From an uncultured Clostridia bacterium (GTDB taxonomy: Bacteria > Bacillota > Clostridia > Oscillospirales > Oscillospiraceae), in the NCBI GenBank assembly GCA_945927915.1, contig CAMEMX010000111.1:1-5279 (forward strand): DNA of 5,279 nucleotides. Direction: 5' to 3'. Each line of letters starts with the position of its first letter. Within the stretch, counting starts at the first letter, position 1. Made by a program: the position numbers and the translations under genes. Below, one piece after another: positions 1-5,279 of the stretch. The notes under the pieces were generated by a model. That model made no database searches. It was not told where the DNA came from and saw only the letters and a program-made list of their open reading frames with translations.

Positions 1-40
1 GATTGCCACAGCCAGTGTGCGCACTGGCTTCGCAATGACA
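1..40. repeat. Partial REP-like hairpin repeat at window edge
   Basis: An 8-bp stem AGCCAGTG (10-17) / CACTGGCT (22-29) closes a 4-nt loop. Around it ATTGC (2-6) is complementary to GCAAT (32-36), giving a nested two-part stem. The outer arms, GATTGCCAC at the left and CGCAATGACA at the right, resemble a short dispersed intergenic repeat that I recall from many bacterial genomes (GATTGCCAC...CGCAATGAC with a variable middle). The family assignment is from memory. The repeat begins at base 1, so it may extend to the left. No coding role is seen. Confidence 0.55.
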
Positions 41-57
41 TGGACGGAAGGCTCCCG

Positions 58-87
58 CCATCCCCTTCCGGGGGATGGAATTTTTTT
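58..87 (+). terminator. Intrinsic terminator of the upstream transcription unit
   Basis: A perfect 8-bp GC-rich stem CCATCCCC (58-65) / GGGGATGG (71-78) with loop TTCCG is followed after AA by seven T (81-87). This is the standard rho-independent layout for + strand transcription. It lies upstream of the promoter at 130, so it should end a gene left of the window and insulate the CODH/ACS operon from it. Confidence 0.85.
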
Positions 88-129
88 GCCCCTGGTGTGC
101 AAAAAACGTCGCTTTTTCGGAAAATACCA

Positions 130-158
130 TTGACATTGCGGGGCTTTATTGGTAGAAT
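130..158 (+). promoter_or_regulatory. Sigma-A type promoter for the cooS-cooC-acsB operon
   Basis: A perfect -35 box TTGACA (130-135) is followed by a 17-nt spacer and TAGAAT (153-158), which matches TATAAT at 5 of 6 positions. The TGG just before it (150-152) makes an extended -10. The predicted transcription start is near 165-168. An A/T-rich stretch (114-128) precedes the -35 and could act as an UP element. The consensus quality suggests strong basal initiation, so control may act after initiation (see the leader) or through a repressor. No known operator was recognised. Confidence 0.8.
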
Positions 159-164
159 TATATC

Positions 165-294
165 GGTAAACTTGGGCTTAATGCCCACTGAAAACGCACC
201 GCTCCGTAAGCCGGAGAAAGCGCTTTCATATTACGATGCTCCCGCATCGTGCATTTTTTGTGCCTGAAAACAACACAGGAGGAATGTATCTACT
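165..294 (+). promoter_or_regulatory. Structured 5' leader of the cooS mRNA
   Basis: This is the roughly 130-nt untranslated region between the predicted start of transcription and the cooS ATG. By eye it can fold into three consecutive units. The first is TGGGC (173-177) / GCCCA (183-187). The second is a long stem GAAAACGC (190-197) / GCGCTTTC (220-227) with one A-C mismatch, enclosing an inner hairpin CTCCG (202-206) / CGGAG (212-216). The third is a terminator-like hairpin at 230-259. The end carries the ribosome binding site AGGAGG (277-282), 12 nt before the ATG at 295. The layout is that of a cis-acting regulatory RNA, but I cannot match it to a known riboswitch class and found no convincing anti-terminator pairing. 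Confidence 0.45.
230..259 (+). terminator. Terminator-like hairpin in the leader (candidate attenuator)
   Basis: ACGATGC (233-239) pairs with GCATCGT (244-250) across loop TCCC. The stem can lengthen by a U-G pair and, past a bulged C, by two A-U pairs. Six T follow at 254-259. It lies after the promoter and 35 nt before the cooS start, where a terminator would block the operon unless bypassed, so conditional termination is the natural reading. The stem is only moderately GC-rich and the T run starts 3 nt after the core stem, so readthrough could be substantial. Confidence 0.5.
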
Positions 295-2193
295 ATGAGC
301 CAAGAACGCTACATCACAGTCGAACAGATGGAGCAGGCGACCGATTCCCTGCTGGAAAACGGCAAGAAGGTCGGCGCGGATAGCTGGCAGCAGCGCGTGA
401 AAAACCAGACCCCGCACTGCGGCTTCGGCGAGGCCGGCACCTGCTGCCGCATCTGCTCGATGGGCCCGTGCCGCATCACGCCGAAAGCGCCCAGAGGCAT
501 CTGCGGCTGCGACGTGCACGGCATCGTCGGCCGTAACTACCTGCGCTTCACCGCCGGCGGCGCCGCGACCCACTCCGACCACGGCCGCGAGATCTGCCAC
601 ACCCTGTACCGCACCCGCGAAGGCGGCAACTACACCGTCAAGGATCCCGAAAAGCTCAAGCGCATCGCCACCGAATGGGGCATCGAGACCGAGGGCCGCG
701 ACATTTACGACCTCGCGCACGAGGTCGCCGAGACCGGCCTGATGGAATACGGCAAGCCCTTCGGCACGCAGCGCTTCCTGAAGCGTGCGCCGGAGCACAC
801 CCAGAAGCTCTGGGAGGCCGCCGAGATCGCCCCGCGTGCCATTGACCGCGAGGTCTCGCAGTCGCTGCACATGACGCACATGGGCTGCTCGTCCCTGCCC
901 GAGGCGCTGATCCGCCAGTCCCTGCGCGCCGGCCTGTCCGACGGCTGGGGCGGCTCCATGATGGGCACCGAGTTCTCCGACGTCCTGTTCGGCACGCCGA
1001 AGCCCGTCGACACCACCGCCAACATCGGCGTCATGGAGAAGGATATGGTCAACATCATCGTGCACGGCCACGATCCCTCCCTCTCCGAGATGATCGTTTT
1101 CTATGCCAACGATCCCGAAATGATCGCTCTGGCCAAGAGCGTCGGCGCCAAGGGCATCAACATCGCCGGCGTCTGCTGCACCTCCAACGAGGTCGCCATG
1201 CGCCACGGCATCCCCATGGCGGGCAACTTCCTGTCGCAGGAGAACGTCGTCCTGACGGGCGCTTGCGAAGCCATCGTCGTCGACGTGCAGTGCATCTTCC
1301 CGGCGCTGGGCCCGCTGTCCAAGTGCTTCCATACGAAATTCATCACCACCTCTCCGATCGCGCGGATGCCGGACTCCGAGTTCATCCGCTTCAGCTCCGA
1401 AAACGCGGGCGAGAACGCCAAGGCGATCGTGAAGATGGCGATCGAGAACTTTAAGAATCGCGACCAGAGCATGGTCAACATCCCGCAGCTCAAGACCAAG
1501 GCGACCGTCGGCTACTCGGTCGAGGCCATCAAGACCTGCCTCGACGGCGTGACCAACAGCCATGTCGACGTCACCGGCACCACCAAGCCCCTCGTCGACG
1601 TCGTCAAGTCCGGCGTCCTGCGCGGCGCTGTTGCCATGGTCGGCTGCAACAACCCCAAGGTGCGCCCGGATACCGCGCACATCGAGCTGATGAAAAAGCT
1701 CATCAAAAATGACATTATCCTCATCGTCTCCGGCTGCTCCGCGCAGGCCGCGGCAAAGGCCGGCCTGATGGACAAGGCCGCCAAGGAGCTCTGCGGCGAG
1801 GGCCTGAAGCGCGTGTGCGAGCTGGTCGACATCCCGCCCGTGCTGCACATGGGCTCCTGCGTCGACATCTCCCGTATGATGATCCTCGCCTCCGACATCG
1901 CCAAGGACTGGGGCGTCAACATTTCGCAGGTTCCCGTCGTCGGCTGCGCGCCCGAGTGGATGAGCGAAAAGGCCGTCTCCATCGGCAACTACGTCGTCGC
2001 CACCGGCATCGACACCTTCCTCGGCGTTGACCCCTACACCAAGGGCAGCGAGGAAGTCACCGCCCTGCTGCAGGGCGAGCACGGCGTCAAGGACTGGGTC
2101 GAGGCCAACTACACCGTCGAGCTGGACATCGACAAGCTGGGCGACCTGATGATCGAGCGCATCGAGCAAAAGCGCGCCGCGCTGGGCATCTGA
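295..2193 (+). CDS. cooS: Anaerobic Ni-Fe carbon monoxide dehydrogenase, catalytic subunit (CODH of the CODH/ACS complex)
   Basis: This gene (also called acsA) reversibly oxidises CO to CO2; beside acsB it should run as CO2 reduction, feeding CO to acetyl-CoA synthase. It encodes 632 aa, a usual length, and is a cytoplasmic homodimer in the family. Visible ligands: D-cluster C42 and C50; B-cluster C51, C54, C59 and C70; C-cluster H259 (HGHDP), C295, C333 (DVQC), C451 (GCNN), C481 (GCSAQ) and C522 (GSCVD). The catalytic lysine is K559 in APEWMSEK. Spacing from C522 to K559 (37) and C451 to C481 (30) matches Carboxydothermus CODH-II as I recall it. In the histidine channel, H93, H96 and H102 are present but position 99 is Glu. 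C72, C101 and C551 replace non-Cys residues of Moorella AcsA. About 9 residues are missing before C522 relative to Moorella, a loop difference. The start is supported by AGGAGG at 277-282; an ATG at 284 hits a stop after four codons. Confidence 0.98.
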   Translation: MSQERYITVEQMEQATDSLLENGKKVGADSWQQRVKNQTPHCGFGEAGTCCRICSMGPCRITPKAPRGICGCDVHGIVGRNYLRFTAGGAATHSDHGREICHTLYRTREGGNYTVKDPEKLKRIATEWGIETEGRDIYDLAHEVAETGLMEYGKPFGTQRFLKRAPEHTQKLWEAAEIAPRAIDREVSQSLHMTHMGCSSLPEALIRQSLRAGLSDGWGGSMMGTEFSDVLFGTPKPVDTTANIGVMEKDMVNIIVHGHDPSLSEMIVFYANDPEMIALAKSVGAKGINIAGVCCTSNEVAMRHGIPMAGNFLSQENVVLTGACEAIVVDVQCIFPALGPLSKCFHTKFITTSPIARMPDSEFIRFSSENAGENAKAIVKMAIENFKNRDQSMVNIPQLKTKATVGYSVEAIKTCLDGVTNSHVDVTGTTKPLVDVVKSGVLRGAVAMVGCNNPKVRPDTAHIELMKKLIKNDIILIVSGCSAQAAAKAGLMDKAAKELCGEGLKRVCELVDIPPVLHMGSCVDISRMMILASDIAKDWGVNISQVPVVGCAPEWMSEKAVSIGNYVVATGIDTFLGVDPYTKGSEEVTALLQGEHGVKDWVEANYTVELDIDKLGDLMIERIEQKRAALGI

Positions 2194-2194
2194 T

Positions 2195-2959
2195 ATGAAG
2201 CTCGCCATCACGGGCAAGGGCGGCGTCGGAAAGACCACCCTTGCCGCCACGCTTGCGCGGCTCTACGCCGCCGAGGGCCGTCCCGTCCTCGCGGCGGATG
2301 TCGACCCGGACGCGAATCTGGGTCTGGCGCTCGGCCTGAGCGAAGAAGAGGTCAACTCCATCGTCCCCGTGTCGAAGATGAAGGAGCTTGCCAAGGAGCG
2401 CACCGGCGCGAACGAAAGCAACACCTTCTACAAGCTCAACCCGCAGGTGTCCGACCTGCCGGATAAGCTCTCGCGGGACGTCGGCGGCGTCAAGCTGCTC
2501 GTCATGGGCACGGTCGACGTCGGCGGCACCGGCTGCGTCTGCCCCGAACACGTCATGCTCAAGGCGATCCTGTCCAGCCTCGTGTTCCGCAAGGACGACG
2601 TCGTCATCATGGACATGGAGGCCGGCCTGGAGCACCTCGGCCGCGGCACGGCGAGCTGCATGGATCAGTTCATCGTCGTCATTGAGCCGGGCGCCCGCTC
2701 CGTGCAGACCTACACGCGCATCAAGCAGCTTGCGCGGGACATCGGCGTGACGAAGGTGCGCGTCGTTGCCAACAAGATCCGCGACGACTCCGACCGCGAC
2801 TTCATCCGCGCGCGCATCCCCGAGGAAGACCTGCTCGGCTTCGTCAGCTACAGCGCCGAGGTCATCGACGCCGACCGCCGCGGCGCGTCGCCCTATGACT
2901 GCGCACCTGCCGCGCTGGAGGAGATCCGCGCGATCAAGGCCAGGCTCGACGCAATGTAA
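2195..2959 (+). CDS. cooC: CODH/ACS nickel-insertion ATPase (CooC/AcsF family, MinD/ParA-like)
   Basis: This is a 254-aa cytoplasmic P-loop ATPase of the deviant-Walker SIMIBI class that uses ATP to help insert Ni into the CODH C-cluster, or into the ACS A-cluster in AcsF-type members. Residues 7-15 (GKGGVGKTT) form the deviant Walker A with signature Lys8. DVDPDAN (35-41) is the switch I region, and VVIMDMEAG (136-144) is the Walker B/switch II. C114 and C116 form the CxC motif that binds metal at the dimer interface in CooC. The length matches the family. The ATG lies 1 nt after the cooS stop and has no clear Shine-Dalgarno, so translation is probably coupled to cooS. Its position between CODH and ACS does not show which enzyme it serves; as the only maturation factor in view it may serve both. 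No truncation is seen. Confidence 0.95.
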   Translation: MKLAITGKGGVGKTTLAATLARLYAAEGRPVLAADVDPDANLGLALGLSEEEVNSIVPVSKMKELAKERTGANESNTFYKLNPQVSDLPDKLSRDVGGVKLLVMGTVDVGGTGCVCPEHVMLKAILSSLVFRKDDVVIMDMEAGLEHLGRGTASCMDQFIVVIEPGARSVQTYTRIKQLARDIGVTKVRVVANKIRDDSDRDFIRARIPEEDLLGFVSYSAEVIDADRRGASPYDCAPAALEEIRAIKARLDAM

Positions 2960-2967
2960 AAACCCCT

Positions 2968-2992
2968 TGTAGGGCGGGGATATATCCCCGCC
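2968..2992 (+). repeat. 25-bp palindromic repeat, left copy
   Basis: The unit is TGTAG followed by the perfect 20-nt palindrome GGCGGGGATA / TATCCCCGCC (core 2973-2992). It starts 8 nt after the cooC stop. There is no T run after it, so it is not a standard intrinsic terminator, although the RNA hairpin could stall RNase or polymerase. A second copy lies inverted at 3054-3078. Confidence 0.8.
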
Positions 2993-3053
2993 GTGGCAGA
3001 AAACCTATGCTCTGCAATATCGGAAACCCGTACCAATGCCGCTTCGCGGAAGC

Positions 3054-3078
3054 GGCGGGGGCATGCCCCCGCCCTACA
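3054..3078 (-). repeat. 25-bp palindromic repeat, right copy (inverted)
   Basis: Read on the minus strand this is TGTAG plus a perfect 20-nt palindrome (core 3054-3073, arms GGCGGGGGCA / TGCCCCCGCC). It matches the left copy at 21 of 25 positions. The four differences (ATATAT versus GCATGC in the centre) are paired, so each copy remains a perfect palindrome. Its first 3 nt overlap the hairpin at 3038-3056, so the two stems cannot both form completely. Confidence 0.8.
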
Positions 3079-3137
3079 CGGGTCTTGCGGGCATCGAAAT
3101 ACTCTCCCGAAAACAGATCTGAAAGGATGAAACGATA

Positions 3138-5273
3138 ATGGCACTTTTTGAACGCGTATTCCGCGGCTCTGACGAGATGCTCGCCAAGGCAGAGGCGGAG
3201 CTGGACGCCGTCATCGCGGAGCTTGGCGAAAGCGCTCCCATGACCATGCCCTCCACCGCTTACTACCTCGCCTGCATCTACGCCTATCTCGGCAAAAAGG
3301 TCACCACCCTCGGCGAGCTGAAGGCCGCCATGACCGACATCCGCGCGATGATGACGCGCGAAAACCGCACCGCCTCCATCTTCTCCTCCGGCGTCGGCAC
3401 CGCCATCGCCGCCGAGGTCATCGAGGCGTGCAAGTACGCCCGCAGCCCCGAGCCCTACGCCGGCACCGTCTACCACGGCCACTTCGCCGACGCGGAGGTG
3501 CGTGAGCTGGGCGTCCCGCTCGTCACGGGCGACATCCCCGGCTTCGCCGTCATGATCGGCGCGGCCCCCTCGGCGGAAGAGGCCGTCGAGACCGTCAAGG
3601 GCTACCAGTCCCGCGGCATCTTCGTCTTCCTCATCGGCGGCATCATCGACCAGCTCGTCGAAAAGGAATATAAAATGAACTTCGGCGTGCGTGTCGTGCC
3701 GGTCGGCAACGACATCTGGTCCGTCGGTCACATCATCTCCCTCGTCGTCCGCGCGGGCTTCATCTTCGGCGCCCTCGAGCCGGGCGACGCCGACGGCTTC
3801 CACCGCTACACCTTCGACCGCATCAACGCCATGGTCAACGCCTACGCGCCCGTGAGCGACATCGTGGTCGCCTGCGGCGCCGGCGCCATCAAGATGGGCT
3901 TCCCCGTCATCACCAACGACACGGACGATATGTGGGCCGTTCCCAAGTCCCTCATCATCAACGAGAATACCCGCGACTGGATCGATACCTCCATCGAGGC
4001 GCGCGGCATCAAGCTCAAGGTCACGAACATCGACATCCCCGTCTCCTTCTCCTCCGCCTTCGAGGGCGAGATCATCCGCAAGGGCGATATGCAGGTCGAG
4101 GTCGACGGCTCGCGCAAGGACTGCTTCGAGCTGGTCGTCACCAAGGAGCCGTCCGAGATCGAGGATCACAAGATCATCGTCGACGGCCCGGAGATGGACG
4201 AGATCCCCGTCGGCAGCAAGATCTCCCTGTCCTACACCGTCGAGGTCGCGGGCAAGGCGATGCAGCCCGACTTCGAGCCGGTCTTCGAGCGCAAGATCCA
4301 CCAGTTCCTCAACTGCGTCGAGGGCGTCATGCACACCGGCCAGCGCGACATGATCCGCATCCGCGTGAGCAAGGCCGACTTTGAGGCGGGCTTCCGCTTC
4401 AAGCACATCGGCGAGGTGCTCTACGCCAAGATCAAGAGCGAATTCGACACCGTCGTGGACAAGTGCCAGGTTCGCATCGTCGTCGGCGACGAGCCGAACA
4501 AGGCGCTGCGTGCCGCCGCGAACGAGATCTTCGACAAGCGCGACGAGCGTCTGTCCTCCATGACCGACGAATCCGTGCCCGTCTTCTATTCCTGCATCAT
4601 GTGCCAGGCGTTCTCCCCGAGCCACGTCTGCATCGTCACGCCCGAGCGTCTCGGTCTGTGCGGCGCCGTGTCGTGGCTGGACGCCAAGGCGACCAACGAG
4701 CTTGACCCGCAGGGTCCCTGCCAGGTCGTCACCAAGGAAAAGTGCGTGGACGAGCGCCTCGGTGCTTACGAGGACGTCGACGAGGCCGTCAACAAGTACT
4801 CCCACGGCGCGCTGGAGCACGTCACGCTGTACTCCCTGTTCCAGGATCCGATGACCTCCTGCGGCTGCTTCGAGTGCATTTGCGGCGTCGAGCCTTGCTC
4901 GATGGGCGTTGTCATCACCTGCCGTGAGCACACCGGCATGACCCCGCTGGGCATGACCTTCTCCGAGATGGCGTCCATGACGGGCGGCGGCGTGCAGACG
5001 CCGGGCTTCATGGGCCACGGCAAGCACTTCATCGCCTCGAAGAAGTTCATCGCCGCCGAGGGCGGCCCCGGCCGCATCGTCTGGCTGCCGAAGGACCTCA
5101 AGGAGCAGATGCGCGAGAAGCTCGACGCGACCGCCAAGGAGCTGTACGGCGTCGACAACTTCACCGACATGATCGCCGACGAGACCGTCTGCACCGACGA
5201 TCCCGAGCAGCTGCTCGCCTTCCTGAGCGAGGTCGGTCACCCCGTCCTCAGCATGGAGCCGTTCGATATGTAA
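3138..5273 (+). CDS. acsB: Acetyl-CoA synthase, beta subunit of the CO dehydrogenase/acetyl-CoA synthase complex
   Basis: The enzyme joins CO from CODH, a methyl group from the corrinoid iron-sulfur protein and CoA to form acetyl-CoA at the A-cluster. It has 711 aa, close to the 729 of Moorella AcsB. Residues 1 to about 290 are the N-terminal CODH-contacting domain that archaeal CdhC lacks, so it is bacterial type; about 290-478 is the middle domain; about 480-711 binds the A-cluster. The [4Fe-4S] ligands are C486, C489, C498 and C508. C575-G576-C577 hold the distal Ni, and C489 bridges to the proximal Ni. All spacings equal those of Moorella (506/509/518/528 and 595/597, constant offset 20). 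F492 corresponds to the mobile Phe512. Position 398 is Met where Moorella has Trp418, and C580, C582, C587 and C595 crowd the Ni loop. The start fits: AAGGA (3123-3127) lies 10 nt upstream, and ALFERVFRG aligns with ALFREVYHG near Moorella residue 20, so only the N-terminal tail is shorter. It probably shares the cooS transcript. Confidence 0.98.
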   Translation: MALFERVFRGSDEMLAKAEAELDAVIAELGESAPMTMPSTAYYLACIYAYLGKKVTTLGELKAAMTDIRAMMTRENRTASIFSSGVGTAIAAEVIEACKYARSPEPYAGTVYHGHFADAEVRELGVPLVTGDIPGFAVMIGAAPSAEEAVETVKGYQSRGIFVFLIGGIIDQLVEKEYKMNFGVRVVPVGNDIWSVGHIISLVVRAGFIFGALEPGDADGFHRYTFDRINAMVNAYAPVSDIVVACGAGAIKMGFPVITNDTDDMWAVPKSLIINENTRDWIDTSIEARGIKLKVTNIDIPVSFSSAFEGEIIRKGDMQVEVDGSRKDCFELVVTKEPSEIEDHKIIVDGPEMDEIPVGSKISLSYTVEVAGKAMQPDFEPVFERKIHQFLNCVEGVMHTGQRDMIRIRVSKADFEAGFRFKHIGEVLYAKIKSEFDTVVDKCQVRIVVGDEPNKALRAAANEIFDKRDERLSSMTDESVPVFYSCIMCQAFSPSHVCIVTPERLGLCGAVSWLDAKATNELDPQGPCQVVTKEKCVDERLGAYEDVDEAVNKYSHGALEHVTLYSLFQDPMTSCGCFECICGVEPCSMGVVITCREHTGMTPLGMTFSEMASMTGGGVQTPGFMGHGKHFIASKKFIAAEGGPGRIVWLPKDLKEQMREKLDATAKELYGVDNFTDMIADETVCTDDPEQLLAFLSEVGHPVLSMEPFDM

Positions 5274-5276
5274 GGA
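5272..5276 (+). promoter_or_regulatory. Possible ribosome binding site for a further downstream gene
   Basis: AAGGA overlaps the acsB stop codon (TAA at 5271-5273) and is followed by only three bases before the window ends. Its position fits a Shine-Dalgarno for a closely spaced next gene, which in acsB loci is often acsC, acsD, acsE or another Wood-Ljungdahl gene. The next start codon is outside the window, so this is only a hint. Confidence 0.35.
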
Positions 5277-5279
5277 TAC

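Larger units (their letters stand above)
2968..3078. repeat. MITE-like element in the cooC-acsB spacer, bounded by inverted palindromic repeats
   Basis: The 111 bp from TGTAGGG (2968) to CCCTACA (3078) is bounded by inverted copies of one 25-bp unit. The 61-nt interior is non-coding and carries a weak hairpin GCAGA (2996-3000) / TCTGC (3011-3015) and most of a strong one, GCCGCTTC (3038-3045) / GAAGCGGC (3049-3056). No target-site duplication is visible at the ends, and no transposase is present. It could be a small non-autonomous mobile element, or two separately acquired REP-type repeats. As RNA it would be highly structured between two cotranscribed genes and could affect the stability or relative expression of acsB. 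It fills most of the 178-nt gap; the rest (3079-3137) holds the acsB ribosome binding site AAGGA (3123-3127) and no clear promoter. Confidence 0.5.

Noticed and set aside
101..117. A-run/T-run inverted repeat upstream of the promoter as an operator
   Set aside because: The arms are simple A and T runs around a GC-rich centre; such matches arise easily by chance and no known regulator site is recognisable.
40..267. 75-aa open frame on the + strand before cooS
   Set aside because: It runs through the intrinsic terminator, the promoter and the leader hairpins. I see no ribosome binding site or recognisable protein.
284..298. ATG TAT CTA CTA TGA mini-frame overlapping the cooS start
   Set aside because: The ATG is only 1 nt from the AGGAGG, too close for efficient initiation, and the four-codon product has no regulatory pattern.
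226..2250. 674-aa open frame on the minus strand opposite cooS
   Set aside because: Its protein is a low-complexity run of Ala, Asp, Val, Gly, His and Leu with no recognisable domain. It stays open because the sense gene uses mostly G/C at third positions. cooS has every family motif.
2973..2992. Palindrome after cooC as a rho-independent terminator
   Set aside because: The stem is strong, but no T run follows in either orientation, so the standard terminator criterion is not met.
3085..3105. Possible internal promoter before acsB (TTGCGG and AATACT-like elements)
   Set aside because: The spacing between the two boxes is far too short and the matches are poor.
2960..3137. CRISPR-like repeats in the cooC-acsB spacer
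   Set aside because: There are only two copies, in inverted orientation and palindromic across their length, with no regular direct repeats or spacers.
2934..5240. 768-aa open frame on the minus strand opposite acsB, longer than acsB itself
   Set aside because: It has the same composition artefact, crosses the repeat spacer and part of cooC, and has no family motif. acsB is unambiguous in the sense frame.

Overview
The window carries the catalytic core of the bacterial Wood-Ljungdahl (reductive acetyl-CoA) pathway. Three complete genes lie on the + strand: a Ni-Fe carbon monoxide dehydrogenase (cooS/acsA, 295-2193), a CooC/AcsF-type nickel-insertion ATPase (2195-2959), and acetyl-CoA synthase (acsB, 3138-5273). 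CooS reduces CO2 to CO. AcsB condenses that CO with a methyl group (delivered by a corrinoid protein not seen here) and CoA to give acetyl-CoA. CooC probably loads nickel into one or both enzymes. All metal-ligand residues that I can place by motif are present, so both enzymes look functional.

The organism is most likely an anaerobic, GC-rich member of the Clostridia/Bacillota, plausibly a gut Oscillospiraceae-like acetogen. The reasons are bacterial-type AcsB with its N-terminal CODH-contacting domain, strong AGGAGG-type ribosome binding, strong G/C preference at third codon positions, and short GC-rich palindromic repeats of a kind I associate with such genomes. The lineage is inference.

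Layout: 1-40 holds a hairpin repeat cut by the window edge. 58-87 is a good intrinsic terminator, ending whatever transcription unit lies upstream. 130-158 is a near-consensus sigma-A promoter with an extended -10. About 165-294 is a leader of roughly 130 nt with several predicted stem-loops, the last of which (230-259) resembles an intrinsic terminator and may act as an attenuator. cooS and cooC are separated by 1 nt and look translationally coupled. The 178-nt cooC-acsB spacer is largely occupied by a 111-bp element bounded by two inverted copies of a 25-bp palindromic repeat. acsB then ends 6 nt before the window edge, and an AAGGA directly after its stop suggests that the operon continues.

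The genes themselves are a known system. The points most worth a second look are the structured, terminator-containing leader, the MITE-like palindrome pair inside the operon, and a few residue substitutions and additional cysteines near the metal sites.
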